A DNA stretch of 64,000 nucleotides from JBQLZQ01 sp052168355 (GCA_052168355.1 JBQLZQ010000084.1:1-64000); one strand, 5' to 3'. Shown: positions 8,150-16,745, numbered from the stretch's first letter. Notes: generated from the sequence alone by a model not told the origin. Numbers and translations are program-made.

Positions 8150-8976
8150 CAGGCGCCCCGCACCTCGAAGATGTGGTCGCGCAGGGCGTGGACCAGATCC
8201 ACGAAATCCGGCTCGAACGTGGATTCGAGGGTGCGCGGGCGCGGCAGCGGCACCGGCCGCTCATAGACGATGCGGCCCGGCCGCTTGCTGACCACATAGA
8301 CCCGGTCGGCCAGATAGACGGCCTCGCGCAGATCGTGGGTGACCAGGATCACGGTGAATTTCTTCAGCATCCACAGATCCTGCAGCACGCCCCACAACTC
8401 CTCGCGGGTAAAGGCGTCGAGCGCGGCGAACGGCTCGTCAAGCAGCAGCAGTTCCGGGTCGTGGACCAGCGCCCGGCACAGCGACGCGCGCTGCTGCATG
8501 CCGCCGGACAGTTCGTGCGGGGCGTGGTCCTCATAGCCGTCCAGGCCCACGGTCTTGAGCAGCACCCGCGCCGCCTCGACATGGCGAGCCTTGTGACGCC
8601 GGAAGGTGCGGCGGTGAACCCGGCTGACCTCCAGCGGCAGCAGGACGTTTTCCAGCGTCGTGCGCCAGGGCAGCAGCGTGGCGTTCTGAAACGCCATGCC
8701 GACCATGGTCAAAGGCCCGCCGATGGGCGCGCCGTTCACCCTGGCGACGCCGGAATCGACCGGCATCAGGCCGGAGACGATCTTCAGCAGCGACGATTTT
8801 CCGCAGCCCGACGGGCCGACCACGGCCACCATCTCGCCCCGCTGGATCCCCAGCGAGGCGTCGGCGACCGCGGGGGTGCCGTTGCCGGCCCCCCCATAGG
8901 TCATCGTCACCCCGTCGAGCTGAACGAATGCCGGTCCCGCCGCCACGGCGGGAGCCGCCGCCGGATCCATCCTCAA
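8149..8976 (-). CDS. ABC transporter ATP-binding protein (SsuB/TauB/ThiZ type)
   Basis: 275-residue ATPase that energises the importer. Visible motifs are Walker A GPSGCGKS (54-61), a Q-loop glutamine at about 97, the signature LSGGM (156-160), Walker B LLLLDEP (176-182) and a VTHD switch near 211. A Pro/Ala-rich stretch of about 15 residues precedes the domain. It overlaps the binding-protein gene by four bases and the permease by one, a tightly coupled operon. Confidence 0.92.
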   Translation of the reverse strand: MRMDPAAAPAVAAGPAFVQLDGVTMTYGGAGNGTPAVADASLGIQRGEMVAVVGPSGCGKSSLLKIVSGLMPVDSGVARVNGAPIGGPLTMVGMAFQNATLLPWRTTLENVLLPLEVSRVHRRTFRRHKARHVEAARVLLKTVGLDGYEDHAPHELSGGMQQRASLCRALVHDPELLLLDEPFAALDAFTREELWGVLQDLWMLKKFTVILVTHDLREAVYLADRVYVVSKRPGRIVYERPVPLPRPRTLESTFEPDFVDLVHALRDHIFEVRGA

Positions 8977-10004
8977 CGCGACAGCATCCGGTCCTCCTTG
9001 GGCGGCAGGAACTCGGACGTCCAGATGGCGTCCGGCTCGGGAACCGCGGACAGTCCGTAGGCGATGGCGAGCTGGTCGATGGAATTGCGCAGCCGCGCCT
9101 CGTCCACGCCGCCGATGCCGTTTTCGATCACGTACGGGGTCATCACGTTGGTGTCGAGGGCCAGGGTCAGACGCTCCAGCTCCAGATCCTTTTCGATCAG
9201 GGGGTCGAACTTGGCGACCACGTCGATGGCGCCCTCGGGATCGTCCAGAACATCCTGCCAGCCCCGCAGGGTGGCTCGGATCAGGCCGGCCACCGCCTCA
9301 GGCTGCTCCTCGATGAAGGCGCCGGACGCGATCACCGCGTTGCCGTAGAAATCCATGCCGTAGTCGGCGTACAGGAAGTAGACGATGTCCTCCTCGGCCA
9401 CGCCCTTGGACTTGAGATCCAGCATCGACGAGAAGTAGTGGCCGGAGATGAAGTCGACCTCGCCCCGGACCAGCATGGTCTCGCGCAGGGCCGGGTCCAT
9501 GTTGACACGCTCAACCCCCGCCTGATCGATCCCGGTTTCATGGGCGAACGCCGGAAACAGCTTGTAGGACGCATCGAACACCGGCGCGCCCAGCTTCTGT
9601 CCCACCAGGTCCGCCGGGCTTGTGATGCCGGAGTCCTTCAGCGTGAACAGCGAAAACGGCGCCGCGTCATAGGCCATCATCACCGCCTTGACCGACTGGC
9701 CCGGGTTCTGGGCGTTGAAATCGACCAGCGCGTTGATGTCGGCGAACCCCATCTGATAGGCGCCGCTGGCCACCCGGGTCACCGCGCCGGCGGACCCGTT
9801 GCCGCTGTCGATGGTGATGTCGATGCCTTCCTCGGCGTAATACCCTTTGTCCGCGGCCACCAGAAAGGCCGCCGTCGGTCCCTGGAACTTCCAGTCGAGC
9901 GTGAACTTGACGTCGACCTCCGCCCATGCGGGCGCCGCGCCGAGCATCGTCAGTCCGACGATCATCGCCCCGCCGCGCCAGAAACAACCCCTGTCCGTGC
10001 TCAT
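8973..10004 (-). CDS. ABC transporter substrate-binding protein, NMT1/THI5-like
   Basis: 343-residue periplasmic receptor. A signal peptide ends at about AWA28. The mature part starts with the family pattern FTLDWKFQGPTAAFLVAADKGYYAEEGID and contains the ligand-loop region GNGSAGAVTRVASGAYQMGFAD. These fit NMT1/THI5-like receptors for hydroxymethylpyrimidine, riboflavin or related heteroaromatic molecules. AGGAGG lies five bases before the ATG at 10004; an out-of-frame ATG at 10008 gives no real protein. No thiamine-pyrophosphate or FMN riboswitch core could be seen upstream, so the vitamin role stays an inference. Confidence 0.85.
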   Translation of the reverse strand: MSTDRGCFWRGGAMIVGLTMLGAAPAWAEVDVKFTLDWKFQGPTAAFLVAADKGYYAEEGIDITIDSGNGSAGAVTRVASGAYQMGFADINALVDFNAQNPGQSVKAVMMAYDAAPFSLFTLKDSGITSPADLVGQKLGAPVFDASYKLFPAFAHETGIDQAGVERVNMDPALRETMLVRGEVDFISGHYFSSMLDLKSKGVAEEDIVYFLYADYGMDFYGNAVIASGAFIEEQPEAVAGLIRATLRGWQDVLDDPEGAIDVVAKFDPLIEKDLELERLTLALDTNVMTPYVIENGIGGVDEARLRNSIDQLAIAYGLSAVPEPDAIWTSEFLPPKEDRMLSR

Positions 10005-10178
10005 TCATGCCTCCTGATTATTGTTGAGCGAGCCGAATGCCCTTCATCGCAAGGCGTGTGCCAGGATCACAAGGCACCAACCCGCCATCGCGGCCATGAT
10101 CGGCCGCCGATTCCGGTTAAGGATTAGGCAATGTGCTCAGGGCGCCGTCAAGCGGCGGTCTCCAAGATCATCGCGGGC

Positions 10179-10607
10179 CTATACGGCCTGGTCGTCGGCG
10201 CGGGTCAGGCTGACACCGTTGATGCGCCAGGTTCCGTCGGGCTGACGCTGCATGTAATAGTGGGCCACCACCGCCACCCCGTCGGGGCCGACCAGGAACA
10301 CGCGCTGGGTCAGGCCGCCCTGCGTCTGGGTCAGGTCCAGCATTTCTACCCGGCGCGGCCGGTACACGGGGGCATAGCCCTGGCGGACCATGGCCATGAA
10401 CGCGTCGGCGTTCCCGAACATCCGGCGGATGGTCGGCGAGGCATAGGAAAAGGCATCCGTCGCCGCGTCGGCCTGAAACGCCTCCAACTGGGCGCCGATG
10501 ACGCCCAGAATGGCCTGCCGGTCGGCGGCCGACAGGCTGTCGGGGGTCTGGGCGCCGGCCGGCAGGGCCGCCAGCCACAGGGCGAGAACCATCGCAAACC
10601 GTCGCAT
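10179..10607 (-). CDS. DUF4864-domain exported protein
   Basis: 142-residue protein with a clear signal peptide (MRRFAMVLALWLAALPAGAQ) followed by a small alpha/beta domain of the DUF4864 type, recognised by the PTIRRMFGNADAFMAMVRQGY region and the C-terminal WRINGV strand. The fold recalls SnoaL/NTF2-like ligand pockets, but the function is unknown. It lies 174 bases upstream of the importer operon on the same strand; whether it shares the transcript is unclear. Confidence 0.75.
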   Translation of the reverse strand: MRRFAMVLALWLAALPAGAQTPDSLSAADRQAILGVIGAQLEAFQADAATDAFSYASPTIRRMFGNADAFMAMVRQGYAPVYRPRRVEMLDLTQTQGGLTQRVFLVGPDGVAVVAHYYMQRQPDGTWRINGVSLTRADDQAV

Positions 10608-10732
10608 CCGCCACCTCCTGTGCTGTCGTCGGGAGCCCGGGAAAGGGCCCCTGCGGTTAAGATGGATCGCCCGGTCTCTTCGGCCAGTCTCCGATTGCGC
10701 GGGCGGCCAGGAGACAATTAAAGCCTTTGGCC

Positions 10733-10760
10733 GGCCCCGCCGCTATGGCAAAACGGGGCC
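10733..10760. promoter_or_regulatory. hairpin in the leuD leader
   Basis: GGCCCCG (10733-10739) and CGGGGCC (10754-10760) form a 7-base stem with a 14-base loop, 46 bases before leuD. It lies just after a 19-codon open frame (10662-10721) with two leucine codons. A leucine attenuator is possible but weakly supported. Confidence 0.3.
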
Positions 10761-10806
10761 CATCCGCCTCACGACCGTCGATATTTCCGTGCCCCGGAGG
10801 GCAGCC

Positions 10807-11430
10807 ATGGACCCGTTCACGACCCTGACCGCCGTCGCCGCGCCGCTGCCGATGGACAATGTCGATACCGACATGATCATCCCCAAACAGTTCCTGAAAA
10901 CGATCAAGCGCACAGGGCTGGCCGAAGGTCTGTTCCACGAATTGCGCACCGACGCCGACGGCAAGCCGAAGGATTTCGTGCTCGACCGGCCGGCCTACCG
11001 CACCGCGGAGATCCTGGTGGCGGGAGAGAATTTCGGCTGCGGATCGTCGCGTGAGCACGCGCCCTGGGCGTTGCTGGACTTCGGTATCCGTTGCGTCATC
11101 GCGCCCAGCTTTGCCGACATCTTCTACAACAACTGCTTCAAGAACGGCATTCTGCCGATCGCCCTGCCGCAGGAGGATGTGGACAAGCTGATGGACGACG
11201 CCGAGCGCGGCGCCAACGCGGTGGTCACGGTCGATCTGGAGAAACAGGAAATCCGGGGCCCCGACGGCGGGGTGGTGCGGTTCGACATCGACCCGTTCCG
11301 CAAGAAGTGCCTGATGGAAGGGCTCGACGACATCGCCCTGACCATGGCCAAGGCACCGTCCATCGAAGCCTATGAAAAGCGGGTGGGACAGACCAAGCCC
11401 TGGCTGGCCGGTGACGCCGCCGGCGCCTGA
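10807..11430 (+). CDS. leuD: 3-isopropylmalate dehydratase small subunit
   Basis: Small subunit of isopropylmalate isomerase, the second step of leucine synthesis, which works as a dimer with the Fe-S large subunit LeuC. The 207-residue protein shows the LeuD patterns NVDTDMIIPKQFLK near residues 18-31, ENFGCGSSREHAPWAL in the middle and NNCFKNGILPI after it. The frame extends upstream, but ATG 10807 has GGAGG ahead of it and gives the family length. leuB follows 46 bases downstream; leuC is not adjacent, so the leu genes are split. Confidence 0.95.
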   Translation: MDPFTTLTAVAAPLPMDNVDTDMIIPKQFLKTIKRTGLAEGLFHELRTDADGKPKDFVLDRPAYRTAEILVAGENFGCGSSREHAPWALLDFGIRCVIAPSFADIFYNNCFKNGILPIALPQEDVDKLMDDAERGANAVVTVDLEKQEIRGPDGGVVRFDIDPFRKKCLMEGLDDIALTMAKAPSIEAYEKRVGQTKPWLAGDAAGA

Positions 11431-11476
11431 GCCCATCGCCCAAAAGCCGAAGAAGCCAAAGTAGAAGGAACCGGGA

Positions 11477-12589
11477 ATGGCCGCCAACAAATCCCTGCTG
11501 GTGCTGGCCGGCGACGGCATCGGCCCCGAGGTCATGGGCCAGGTCCGGCGCGTGGTCGACTGGATGGCAAAGGAACGGGCCGTCGGTTTCGACTGGCGCG
11601 AAGGTCTGGTCGGCGGGTGCGCCATCGACCGGTACGGGGCGCCGCTGTCCGACGAGACCATGGCCGATGCCATGGCGGCGGACGCCGTCCTCCTGGGCGC
11701 GGTCGGCGGTCCCGCCTGGGACGGGATCGACTTCGCAATCCGGCCCGAAGCCGGGCTGTTGCGTCTGCGCAAGGAGATGGACCTGTTCGCCAATCTGCGG
11801 CCGGCGATCGTTTTTCCCGCCCTGGCCGATGAATCGTCGCTGAAGCGCGAGCTGGTCGAAGGGCTGGACATCCTGATCGTGCGCGAACTGACCGGCGGCG
11901 TCTATTTCGGCGAACCGCGCGGCATCGAGGATCTGGGCAACGGCGAGCGGCGCGGCGTGAACACGCAGGTCTACACCACGACCGAGATCAAACGCGTCGG
12001 CCGGGTCGCCTTCGAACTGGCGGCCCGCCGGGGCCGCCGGGTCTGTTCGGTGGAAAAGTCCAACGTCATGGAAAGCGGCCTGCTCTGGCGGCAGGACATG
12101 ACCGCCCTGCACCGAGAGGAATTCGCCGACCAGGAGCTCAGTCACATGCTGGCCGACAACTGCGCCATGCAACTGGTCCGCAATCCCAAGCAGTTCGACG
12201 TCATCGTCACCGATAATCTGTTCGGCGACATGCTGTCGGACCAGGCGGCGATGCTGACCGGATCGCTGGGCATGCTGCCGTCGGCATCGCTTGGCGCGCC
12301 GGATGAAAGCGGGGCCCGCAAGGCGCTGTACGAACCGGTCCACGGTTCGGCCCCCGATATTGCCGGGCAGGGCAAGGCCAACCCGGTGGCGACCTTGCTC
12401 AGCTTCGCCATGATGCTGCGCTACAGCTTCGGCCTGGAGGAGGATGCGGCCCTGGTCGAAAGCGCCATCCGCGATGTCCTCGACGCCGGCGTGCGTACCG
12501 CCGACATTGCCGGCCCGGGCACGACGCCGGTCTCCACCGGCGCGATGGGGGACGCCATTCTGGCCCGGCTGGACGCCCTGACACGGTAG
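11477..12589 (+). CDS. leuB: 3-isopropylmalate dehydrogenase
   Basis: Oxidatively decarboxylates 3-isopropylmalate with NAD in leucine synthesis; cytoplasmic homodimer. The 370-residue protein begins with LLVLAGDGIGPEVM, has the substrate arginine region and RELTGGVYFGEPRGIE at about residues 136-151, the TDNLFGDMLSDQA Mg-site segment, and the NAD-binding HGSAPDIAGQGKANP near residues 285-299. Length and motifs are complete. It forms an operon with leuD and is followed by a strong palindrome before the convergent TetR gene. Confidence 0.96.
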   Translation: MAANKSLLVLAGDGIGPEVMGQVRRVVDWMAKERAVGFDWREGLVGGCAIDRYGAPLSDETMADAMAADAVLLGAVGGPAWDGIDFAIRPEAGLLRLRKEMDLFANLRPAIVFPALADESSLKRELVEGLDILIVRELTGGVYFGEPRGIEDLGNGERRGVNTQVYTTTEIKRVGRVAFELAARRGRRVCSVEKSNVMESGLLWRQDMTALHREEFADQELSHMLADNCAMQLVRNPKQFDVIVTDNLFGDMLSDQAAMLTGSLGMLPSASLGAPDESGARKALYEPVHGSAPDIAGQGKANPVATLLSFAMMLRYSFGLEEDAALVESAIRDVLDAGVRTADIAGPGTTPVSTGAMGDAILARLDALTR

Positions 12590-12640
12590 CCGCGACCTCC
12601 GGAGGTCCGGATCAACGCTCAACGAAAGACGCGGCGAACC

Positions 12641-12672
12641 CCGCATCCGATGCGGCGCCCGTGCACGGGCGC
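12641..12672. terminator. paired palindromes between convergent leuB and tetR
   Basis: CCGCAT-CCG-ATGCGG (12641-12655) is followed by GCGCCCGTGCACGGGCGC (12655-12672), an 18-base perfect palindrome. They sit between the stops of two convergent genes, so a bidirectional terminator is likely. No T tract follows. Confidence 0.5.
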
Positions 12673-12684
12673 TCCGTTGGCGGC

Positions 12685-13323
12685 TTACCCGTGAACGGCG
12701 CGGGGAGCCGGGACGGCGTCATCCGCGTCGGGTCCGGACGCGGGACCGAGACCGTCGAGCGCCGACAGGCACATGGCGGCCAGCAAGGTCGGCGCGATGC
12801 CGCCCGCGGCCAGGGTCTGCAGCCCGCAATACACGGCCACCAGCTCCCGCGCCTTGCCGGCGCGGGCCTCTGTGTCGTCCTCGAACCGCTCCGTCCGGCT
12901 CAGGCTGTCGGCCAGCGCCTGTTCCAGAACCGCCAGGCCTTCGGTCACGACGCGGCGGGCTTCGGGGTCGGCCGGCGCCTGATCGGTCGCCGTATTGCAC
13001 AAAAAGCACCCGCGCCCCCGCCAGGGGCTTGGCGTGCCGGCGAAGATGCCGCTCAACAGCCGGGCGATGGGCACCCGTCCGTCGGCCACGTCCGACTGGC
13101 GCAGCTGCGCGGCGGCCGGCGCCATGATCTCCGACGCATAGAGCGCCAAGGCTTGATGATACATCGCCCGCTTCGCGCCGAAGGCCGCGTACAGGCTCCC
13201 CTTGCTCAATCCCGTGGCGGCGGAAAGATCCTGCAGGGAGGTCGCTTCATAGCCATTCTCCCAGAATGCCGTCATGATGGCCGCCAGGGCGTGGCCCGGA
13301 TCGAATTCCCGCGGTCTGGCCAT
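12685..13323 (-). CDS. TetR-family transcriptional regulator
   Basis: 212-residue repressor-type protein. The N-terminal helix-turn-helix reads TSLQDLSAATGLSKGSLYAAFGAKRAMY at about residues 28-55. The ligand domain contains GCFLCNTATDQ around residue 112, with two cysteines, a segment common in AcrR-like regulators of small reactive or hydrophobic compounds. No divergent target is adjacent; the next gene (Mpo1-like) lies upstream on the same strand. Target and ligand are unknown. Confidence 0.88.
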   Translation of the reverse strand: MARPREFDPGHALAAIMTAFWENGYEATSLQDLSAATGLSKGSLYAAFGAKRAMYHQALALYASEIMAPAAAQLRQSDVADGRVPIARLLSGIFAGTPSPWRGRGCFLCNTATDQAPADPEARRVVTEGLAVLEQALADSLSRTERFEDDTEARAGKARELVAVYCGLQTLAAGGIAPTLLAAMCLSALDGLGPASGPDADDAVPAPRAVHG

Positions 13324-13390
13324 GGTTGTTGCACCCCGATGCCGTTCCGATTCGGCTTAATGTATAGCTTGGCGCAAGACCTTTTGCGGC

Positions 13391-13753
13391 TTATTTCCTG
13401 CCGCCTGTCGTTCGTTCCGGCGGCACCGGGACCCCGGCGGCGCGCATTTCGGCCTCCAGCCGGCCGGTCAGCCACAGGCCATACATGCGCAGGTCGCTGA
13501 ACAGGGACCAGGCGGGATAGGTGAACGTGGCCGGGCGGTTGCGCTCGATCGCCAGATGGCCGATCCAGGCGAACAGATAGCCGGCGATCACCGCGGCCGC
13601 GACCAGCCACCAGCTTTGCAGAAGGATCGCCCCGATCAGCGCGATCAACGCCAGGGTCGTGCCGAAAAAATGCAGGGCGCGGGTACCCGGACGGGCATGC
13701 TCCCGCAGATAATGGGGCCAGAAGTCCCGATAGCGATCGATGGCCTGGACCAC
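13391..13753 (-). CDS. Mpo1-like (DUF962) membrane protein
   Basis: 120-residue protein with the DUF962 start FWPHYLREHARPGTRALHFFGT, two or three hydrophobic helices, and the WIGHLAIERNRPATFTYPAWS stretch that carries the conserved histidine and family signature. In yeast the homologue Mpo1 is an iron-dependent dioxygenase acting on 2-hydroxy fatty acids; the bacterial role is unproven. I take the GTG at 13751-13753 as start because it gives the full family N terminus. It is divergent from asd, with two hairpins between. Confidence 0.8.
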   Translation of the reverse strand: MVQAIDRYRDFWPHYLREHARPGTRALHFFGTTLALIALIGAILLQSWWLVAAAVIAGYLFAWIGHLAIERNRPATFTYPAWSLFSDLRMYGLWLTGRLEAEMRAAGVPVPPERTTGGRK

Positions 13754-13781
13754 GGCAACAGCCTGTTCTTACCTCGTCGCG

Positions 13782-13806
13782 GGCGGGAAAACGACCGGTT
13801 CCCGCC
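13782..13806. repeat. 8-base inverted repeat between the Mpo1-like gene and asd
   Basis: GGCGGGAA (13782-13789) and TTCCCGCC (13799-13806) are perfect complements with a 9-base centre, in the 142-base divergent space. It could be an operator or a leader hairpin. Confidence 0.4.
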
Positions 13807-13860
13807 GGAGGCGGCGTCAGGATGGGCTTGCACTTGCCGCCAACTGGGATTACGTCCAAA

Positions 13861-13887
13861 CCGCGCCGCTCCTGTCAAGCGGCGCGG
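13861..13887 (+). promoter_or_regulatory. 10-base-pair hairpin over the asd ribosome-binding region
   Basis: CCGCGCCGCT (13861-13870) pairs perfectly with AGCGGCGCGG (13878-13887) across a 7-base loop. The right arm includes the first two bases of the GGAG (13886-13889) that would serve ATG 13896. A second GGAG (13891-13894) lies outside the stem and could serve ATG 13905. Confidence 0.6.
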
Positions 13888-13895
13888 AGCGGAGA

Positions 13896-14930
13896 ATGAG
13901 GGCCATGGGATACAAGGTCGCGGTGATCGGGGCCACGGGCAATGTCGGTGGCGAAATGCTGTCGATCCTGGCCGAGCGGAAGTTTCCGGCGGATGACGTG
14001 ATCGCGCTGGCGTCGGAACGGTCGGCCGGGCGGCAGGTGTCGTTCGGCGAGAACGCGGTGCTCGACGTCCAGGATCTGGCGACCTTCGACTTCAAGGGCG
14101 TGGACATCGCCCTGTCGTCGCCGGGGGCCAAGGTTTCGGCCGTTCACTCCCCACGGGCGGCCAAGGCCGGCTGCGTGGTGATCGACAACACCTCCCATTT
14201 CCGCATGGATCCGGATGTGCCGCTGATCGTGCCGGAAGTGAACCGGGCCGCGATCGGCGGCTATGGCAAGCGCAACATCATCGCCAACCCCAACTGTTCG
14301 ACCATCCAGATGGTGGTGGCGCTCAAGCCGCTGCACGACCGCTTTGGCATCCGCCGGGTCGTGGTGGCGACCTACCAGTCGGTGTCCGGCACGGGCAAGG
14401 CGGCGATGGACGAACTGTTCAATCAGACCCGGCGCGTCTACGTCAACGATCCTCTGGAGCGGTCGGTCTATCCGAAGCAGATCGCGTTCAACGTCATTCC
14501 CCAGTGCGACAGCTTCATGGACGACGGATCGACCAAGGAAGAATGGAAGATGATGGTCGAGACCAAGAAGATCCTGGACCCGAAGATCAAGGTCTCCGCC
14601 CATTGCGTGCGTGTGCCGGTGTTCATCGGCCATGGCGAGGCGATCAATGTCGAGTTCGAGCGCCCGGTGTCGGCGGAGGCGGCGCGCGCCGCCCTGCGCG
14701 AAGCCCCGGGCGTTTCGGTCATCGACCATCGCGCCGACGAAGGCTATGTCACGCCGGTCGAGGCCGCGGGCGAGGACATGGTCTATGTCAGCCGCATCCG
14801 GGAGGATTCGACGGTCGACAACGGGATCAATCTGTGGGTCGTGTCCGACAACCTGCGCAAGGGCGCGGCCCTCAACTCGGTTCAGATCGCCGAATGCCTG
14901 GTCGAGGATTTCATGACCGTGCCGGCCTGA
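13896..14930 (+). CDS. asd: aspartate-semialdehyde dehydrogenase
   Basis: NADPH-dependent reduction of aspartyl phosphate to aspartate semialdehyde, the branch-point step to lysine/diaminopimelate, threonine and methionine. The protein has the Rossmann start VAVIGATGNVGGEML, the active-site cysteine in NPNCSTIQM, and the substrate region CVRVPVFIGHGEAINVEF. Length is 344 residues from ATG 13896 or 341 from ATG 13905 (MGYKVAV, closer to the family start); the hairpin upstream bears on which is used. It is followed 28 bases later by a CoA-ester lyase gene. Confidence 0.95.
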   Translation: MRAMGYKVAVIGATGNVGGEMLSILAERKFPADDVIALASERSAGRQVSFGENAVLDVQDLATFDFKGVDIALSSPGAKVSAVHSPRAAKAGCVVIDNTSHFRMDPDVPLIVPEVNRAAIGGYGKRNIIANPNCSTIQMVVALKPLHDRFGIRRVVVATYQSVSGTGKAAMDELFNQTRRVYVNDPLERSVYPKQIAFNVIPQCDSFMDDGSTKEEWKMMVETKKILDPKIKVSAHCVRVPVFIGHGEAINVEFERPVSAEAARAALREAPGVSVIDHRADEGYVTPVEAAGEDMVYVSRIREDSTVDNGINLWVVSDNLRKGAALNSVQIAECLVEDFMTVPA

Positions 14931-14958
14931 CCGGCGCATCAACGACCGAGGATCCCCC

Positions 14959-15843
14959 ATGGCCGTCGCCGCCCGTCCGCGCCGTTCCCTTCTGTACATG
15001 CCGGGGTCCAATGCCCGCGCCCTGGACAAGGGGCGCAGCCTGCCCGCCGACGGGCTGATCCTGGATCTGGAAGACGCGGTGGCGCCCGACGCCAAGGCGG
15101 CGGCGCGCGACCAGGTCGTGGACGCCGTTCGCCAGGGCGGCTACGGCAATCGGGAACTGCTGATCCGGGTCAACGGTCTGGATACCGACTGGGGCGAAGC
15201 CGACATCGCTGCGGTGGCCGGCGCCGGCGCCCACGGCGTGCTGCTGCCCAAGGTCGATGACGCGGAGTCGGTGCGCCGTGCGGAAAGCCTGCTGTCGAAG
15301 GCCGGCGCGCCCGGCGATCTGGCGCTCTGGTGCATGATGGAGACGCCCCTTGGCATCCTGAACGCCGCGGCCATCGCCGGCGCCAGCCCGCGCCTGGGCG
15401 GCATGGTCATGGGAACGTCGGATCTGGCCAAGGATCTTCACGCGGCCCACACGGCCGAACGTCTGCCGATGATCACCGCCCTGGGCCTGTGCGTGCTGGC
15501 GGCGCGGGCCCACGGGCTGGCGATCATCGACGGCGTTCATCTGGATCTGGAGGATGCGGACGGGTTTGCGGCGGTCTGCCGCCAGGGCGTGGAATTGGGC
15601 TTTGACGGCAAATCGCTGATCCATCCCAAGCAGGTCGAGGCGGCGAACCGCGCTTTTGCGCCGTCGGCCGACGAGATCGCCTACAGCCGCAAGATCATCG
15701 ATGCCCATGCCGCGGCGGCGGCGGAGGGCAAGGGCGTGGTGGTGGTCGACGGAAGACTGGTCGAGAACCTGCATGTCGAAAACGCCCGCCGTCTGGTGGC
15801 GCTGGCCGAAGCCATCGACTCCCTGGCCGCCGAAACCCGCTGA
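14959..15843 (+). CDS. HpcH/HpaI-family CoA ester lyase (CitE / malyl-CoA lyase type)
   Basis: 294-residue TIM-barrel lyase that cleaves or forms beta-hydroxyacyl-CoA esters with Mg. It begins RSLLYMPGSNARALDKGRSLPADG, has LDLEDAVAPDAK near residues 36-47, the CoA/arginine strand LIRVNGLDTDW, the metal glutamate in CMMETPLGI and the metal aspartate in GTSDLAKDL. Malyl-CoA, methylmalyl-CoA or citramalyl-CoA are all possible substrates. It sits between asd and sdhCDAB, a place that hints at central carbon metabolism, but the exact reaction is not fixed by the sequence. Confidence 0.85.
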   Translation: MAVAARPRRSLLYMPGSNARALDKGRSLPADGLILDLEDAVAPDAKAAARDQVVDAVRQGGYGNRELLIRVNGLDTDWGEADIAAVAGAGAHGVLLPKVDDAESVRRAESLLSKAGAPGDLALWCMMETPLGILNAAAIAGASPRLGGMVMGTSDLAKDLHAAHTAERLPMITALGLCVLAARAHGLAIIDGVHLDLEDADGFAAVCRQGVELGFDGKSLIHPKQVEAANRAFAPSADEIAYSRKIIDAHAAAAAEGKGVVVVDGRLVENLHVENARRLVALAEAIDSLAAETR

Positions 15844-15900
15844 ACGCCTGACAATGCCGGGCGGCTCGCATTGACTTGACCGTCCAGGCGACCTAAACCC

Positions 15901-15928
15901 TTGAGAATCGGCGGTTTGGCCCTACACT
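15901..15928 (+). promoter_or_regulatory. candidate promoter of sdhCDAB
   Basis: TTGAGA (15901-15906) and TACACT (15923-15928) with a 16-base spacer would start transcription near 15935, about 30 bases before sdhC. A second weaker pair is TTGACT (15871-15876) with TAAACC (15894-15899). Confidence 0.4.
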
Positions 15929-15966
15929 CAGACTGCCTTAGACGTCGAGCGCTCGAGGACCTGCCC

Positions 15967-16356
15967 ATGGCCGAACGGCCGCTGTCACCCCACCTCCAAA
16001 TCTACCGCCCCCAGATCACCAGCGTCCTGTCGATCCTGCATCGGGCGACGGGGATAGCCATGGCGGTGGGCACCCTTGTCCTGGTCTACTGGCTTTTGGC
16101 CGCGGCGGCGGGGCCGGACTCGTTCGCCTCCGCCCAGGGCTTCGTCGGGTCCTTCATCGGGCAGATCCTTCTGTTCGGCTGGTCATTCGCGCTGTTCTTT
16201 CATCTGTGCAACGGCATCCGCCATCTTGCCTGGGATGCCGGGTACGGGTTCGATCTGGACGTGGCCACCTTGACCGGCTGGATCGTGGTGGCCGCCGCCT
16301 CGGTTCTGACGCTGATCGCCTGGATCGTCGGCATCGCCTTCATGGGATCGGCGTGA
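15967..16356 (+). CDS. sdhC: succinate dehydrogenase cytochrome b556 subunit
   Basis: Membrane anchor of complex II that binds heme b and quinone. The 129-residue protein starts ERPLSPHLQIYRPQITSVLSILHRATGIAM, which holds the SdhC signature and the quinone-site Ser and Arg region, and has three membrane helices. The heme histidine is probably in the second helix region (ALFFHLCNGIRHL). ATG 15967 gives the family start. Its stop overlaps the start of sdhD. Confidence 0.95.
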   Translation: MAERPLSPHLQIYRPQITSVLSILHRATGIAMAVGTLVLVYWLLAAAAGPDSFASAQGFVGSFIGQILLFGWSFALFFHLCNGIRHLAWDAGYGFDLDVATLTGWIVVAAASVLTLIAWIVGIAFMGSA

Positions 16357-16739
16357 CCGTGGCGCCCCGGTCCCAGCGGCGGCGGTCGCGCGATCTCGGT
16401 TCGGCCAAGGAAGGGCTGCACCATTGGTGGATGCAGCGGGTGACGGCGCTGGCGCTCATTCCCCTGGCGCTCTGGTTCGTCGCGTCCATCGCCGGGCTGT
16501 CGGGCGCCGGCCACGCGGCCGTGCGGGACTGGCTGTCCAGCCCCGTCGTGGCGGTGCTGATGGTGCTGTTGTCGGTTGCGACCTTCTATCACGCCCAGCT
16601 GGGTTTGCAGGTCGTCTACGAGGACTACATCCACAACAGGGCGGTGCGCATGGCGGCCGACCTGGCGACCAAGTTCGCCGCCGCCATTCTGGCCGTCGCG
16701 TCCGTCTTCGCCGTTCTCAAGATCGCATTCGGAGCCTGA
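16353..16739 (+). CDS. sdhD: succinate dehydrogenase hydrophobic membrane anchor subunit
   Basis: Second membrane anchor of complex II, 128 residues. It has the family segment GSAKEGLHHWWMQRVTALALIPL and three membrane helices, with a likely heme-ligand histidine in FYHAQLGLQVVYEDYIH. The frame is open far upstream inside sdhC; the start is taken as GTG 16353, overlapping the sdhC stop (GTGA). A second GTG at 16359 is possible. sdhA starts six bases after its stop. Confidence 0.9.
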   Translation: MTVAPRSQRRRSRDLGSAKEGLHHWWMQRVTALALIPLALWFVASIAGLSGAGHAAVRDWLSSPVVAVLMVLLSVATFYHAQLGLQVVYEDYIHNRAVRMAADLATKFAAAILAVASVFAVLKIAFGA

Positions 16740-16745
16740 CCGATC

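Noticed and set aside
9667..10008. Alternative ATG at 10008 for the NMT1-type binding protein
   Set aside because: It reads another frame giving a low-complexity peptide; ATG 10004 gives a signal peptide and the family domain.
10005..10178. Thiamine or FMN riboswitch upstream of the NMT1-type importer
   Set aside because: I looked on the minus strand for the conserved core (CTGAGA and partner) and did not find it.
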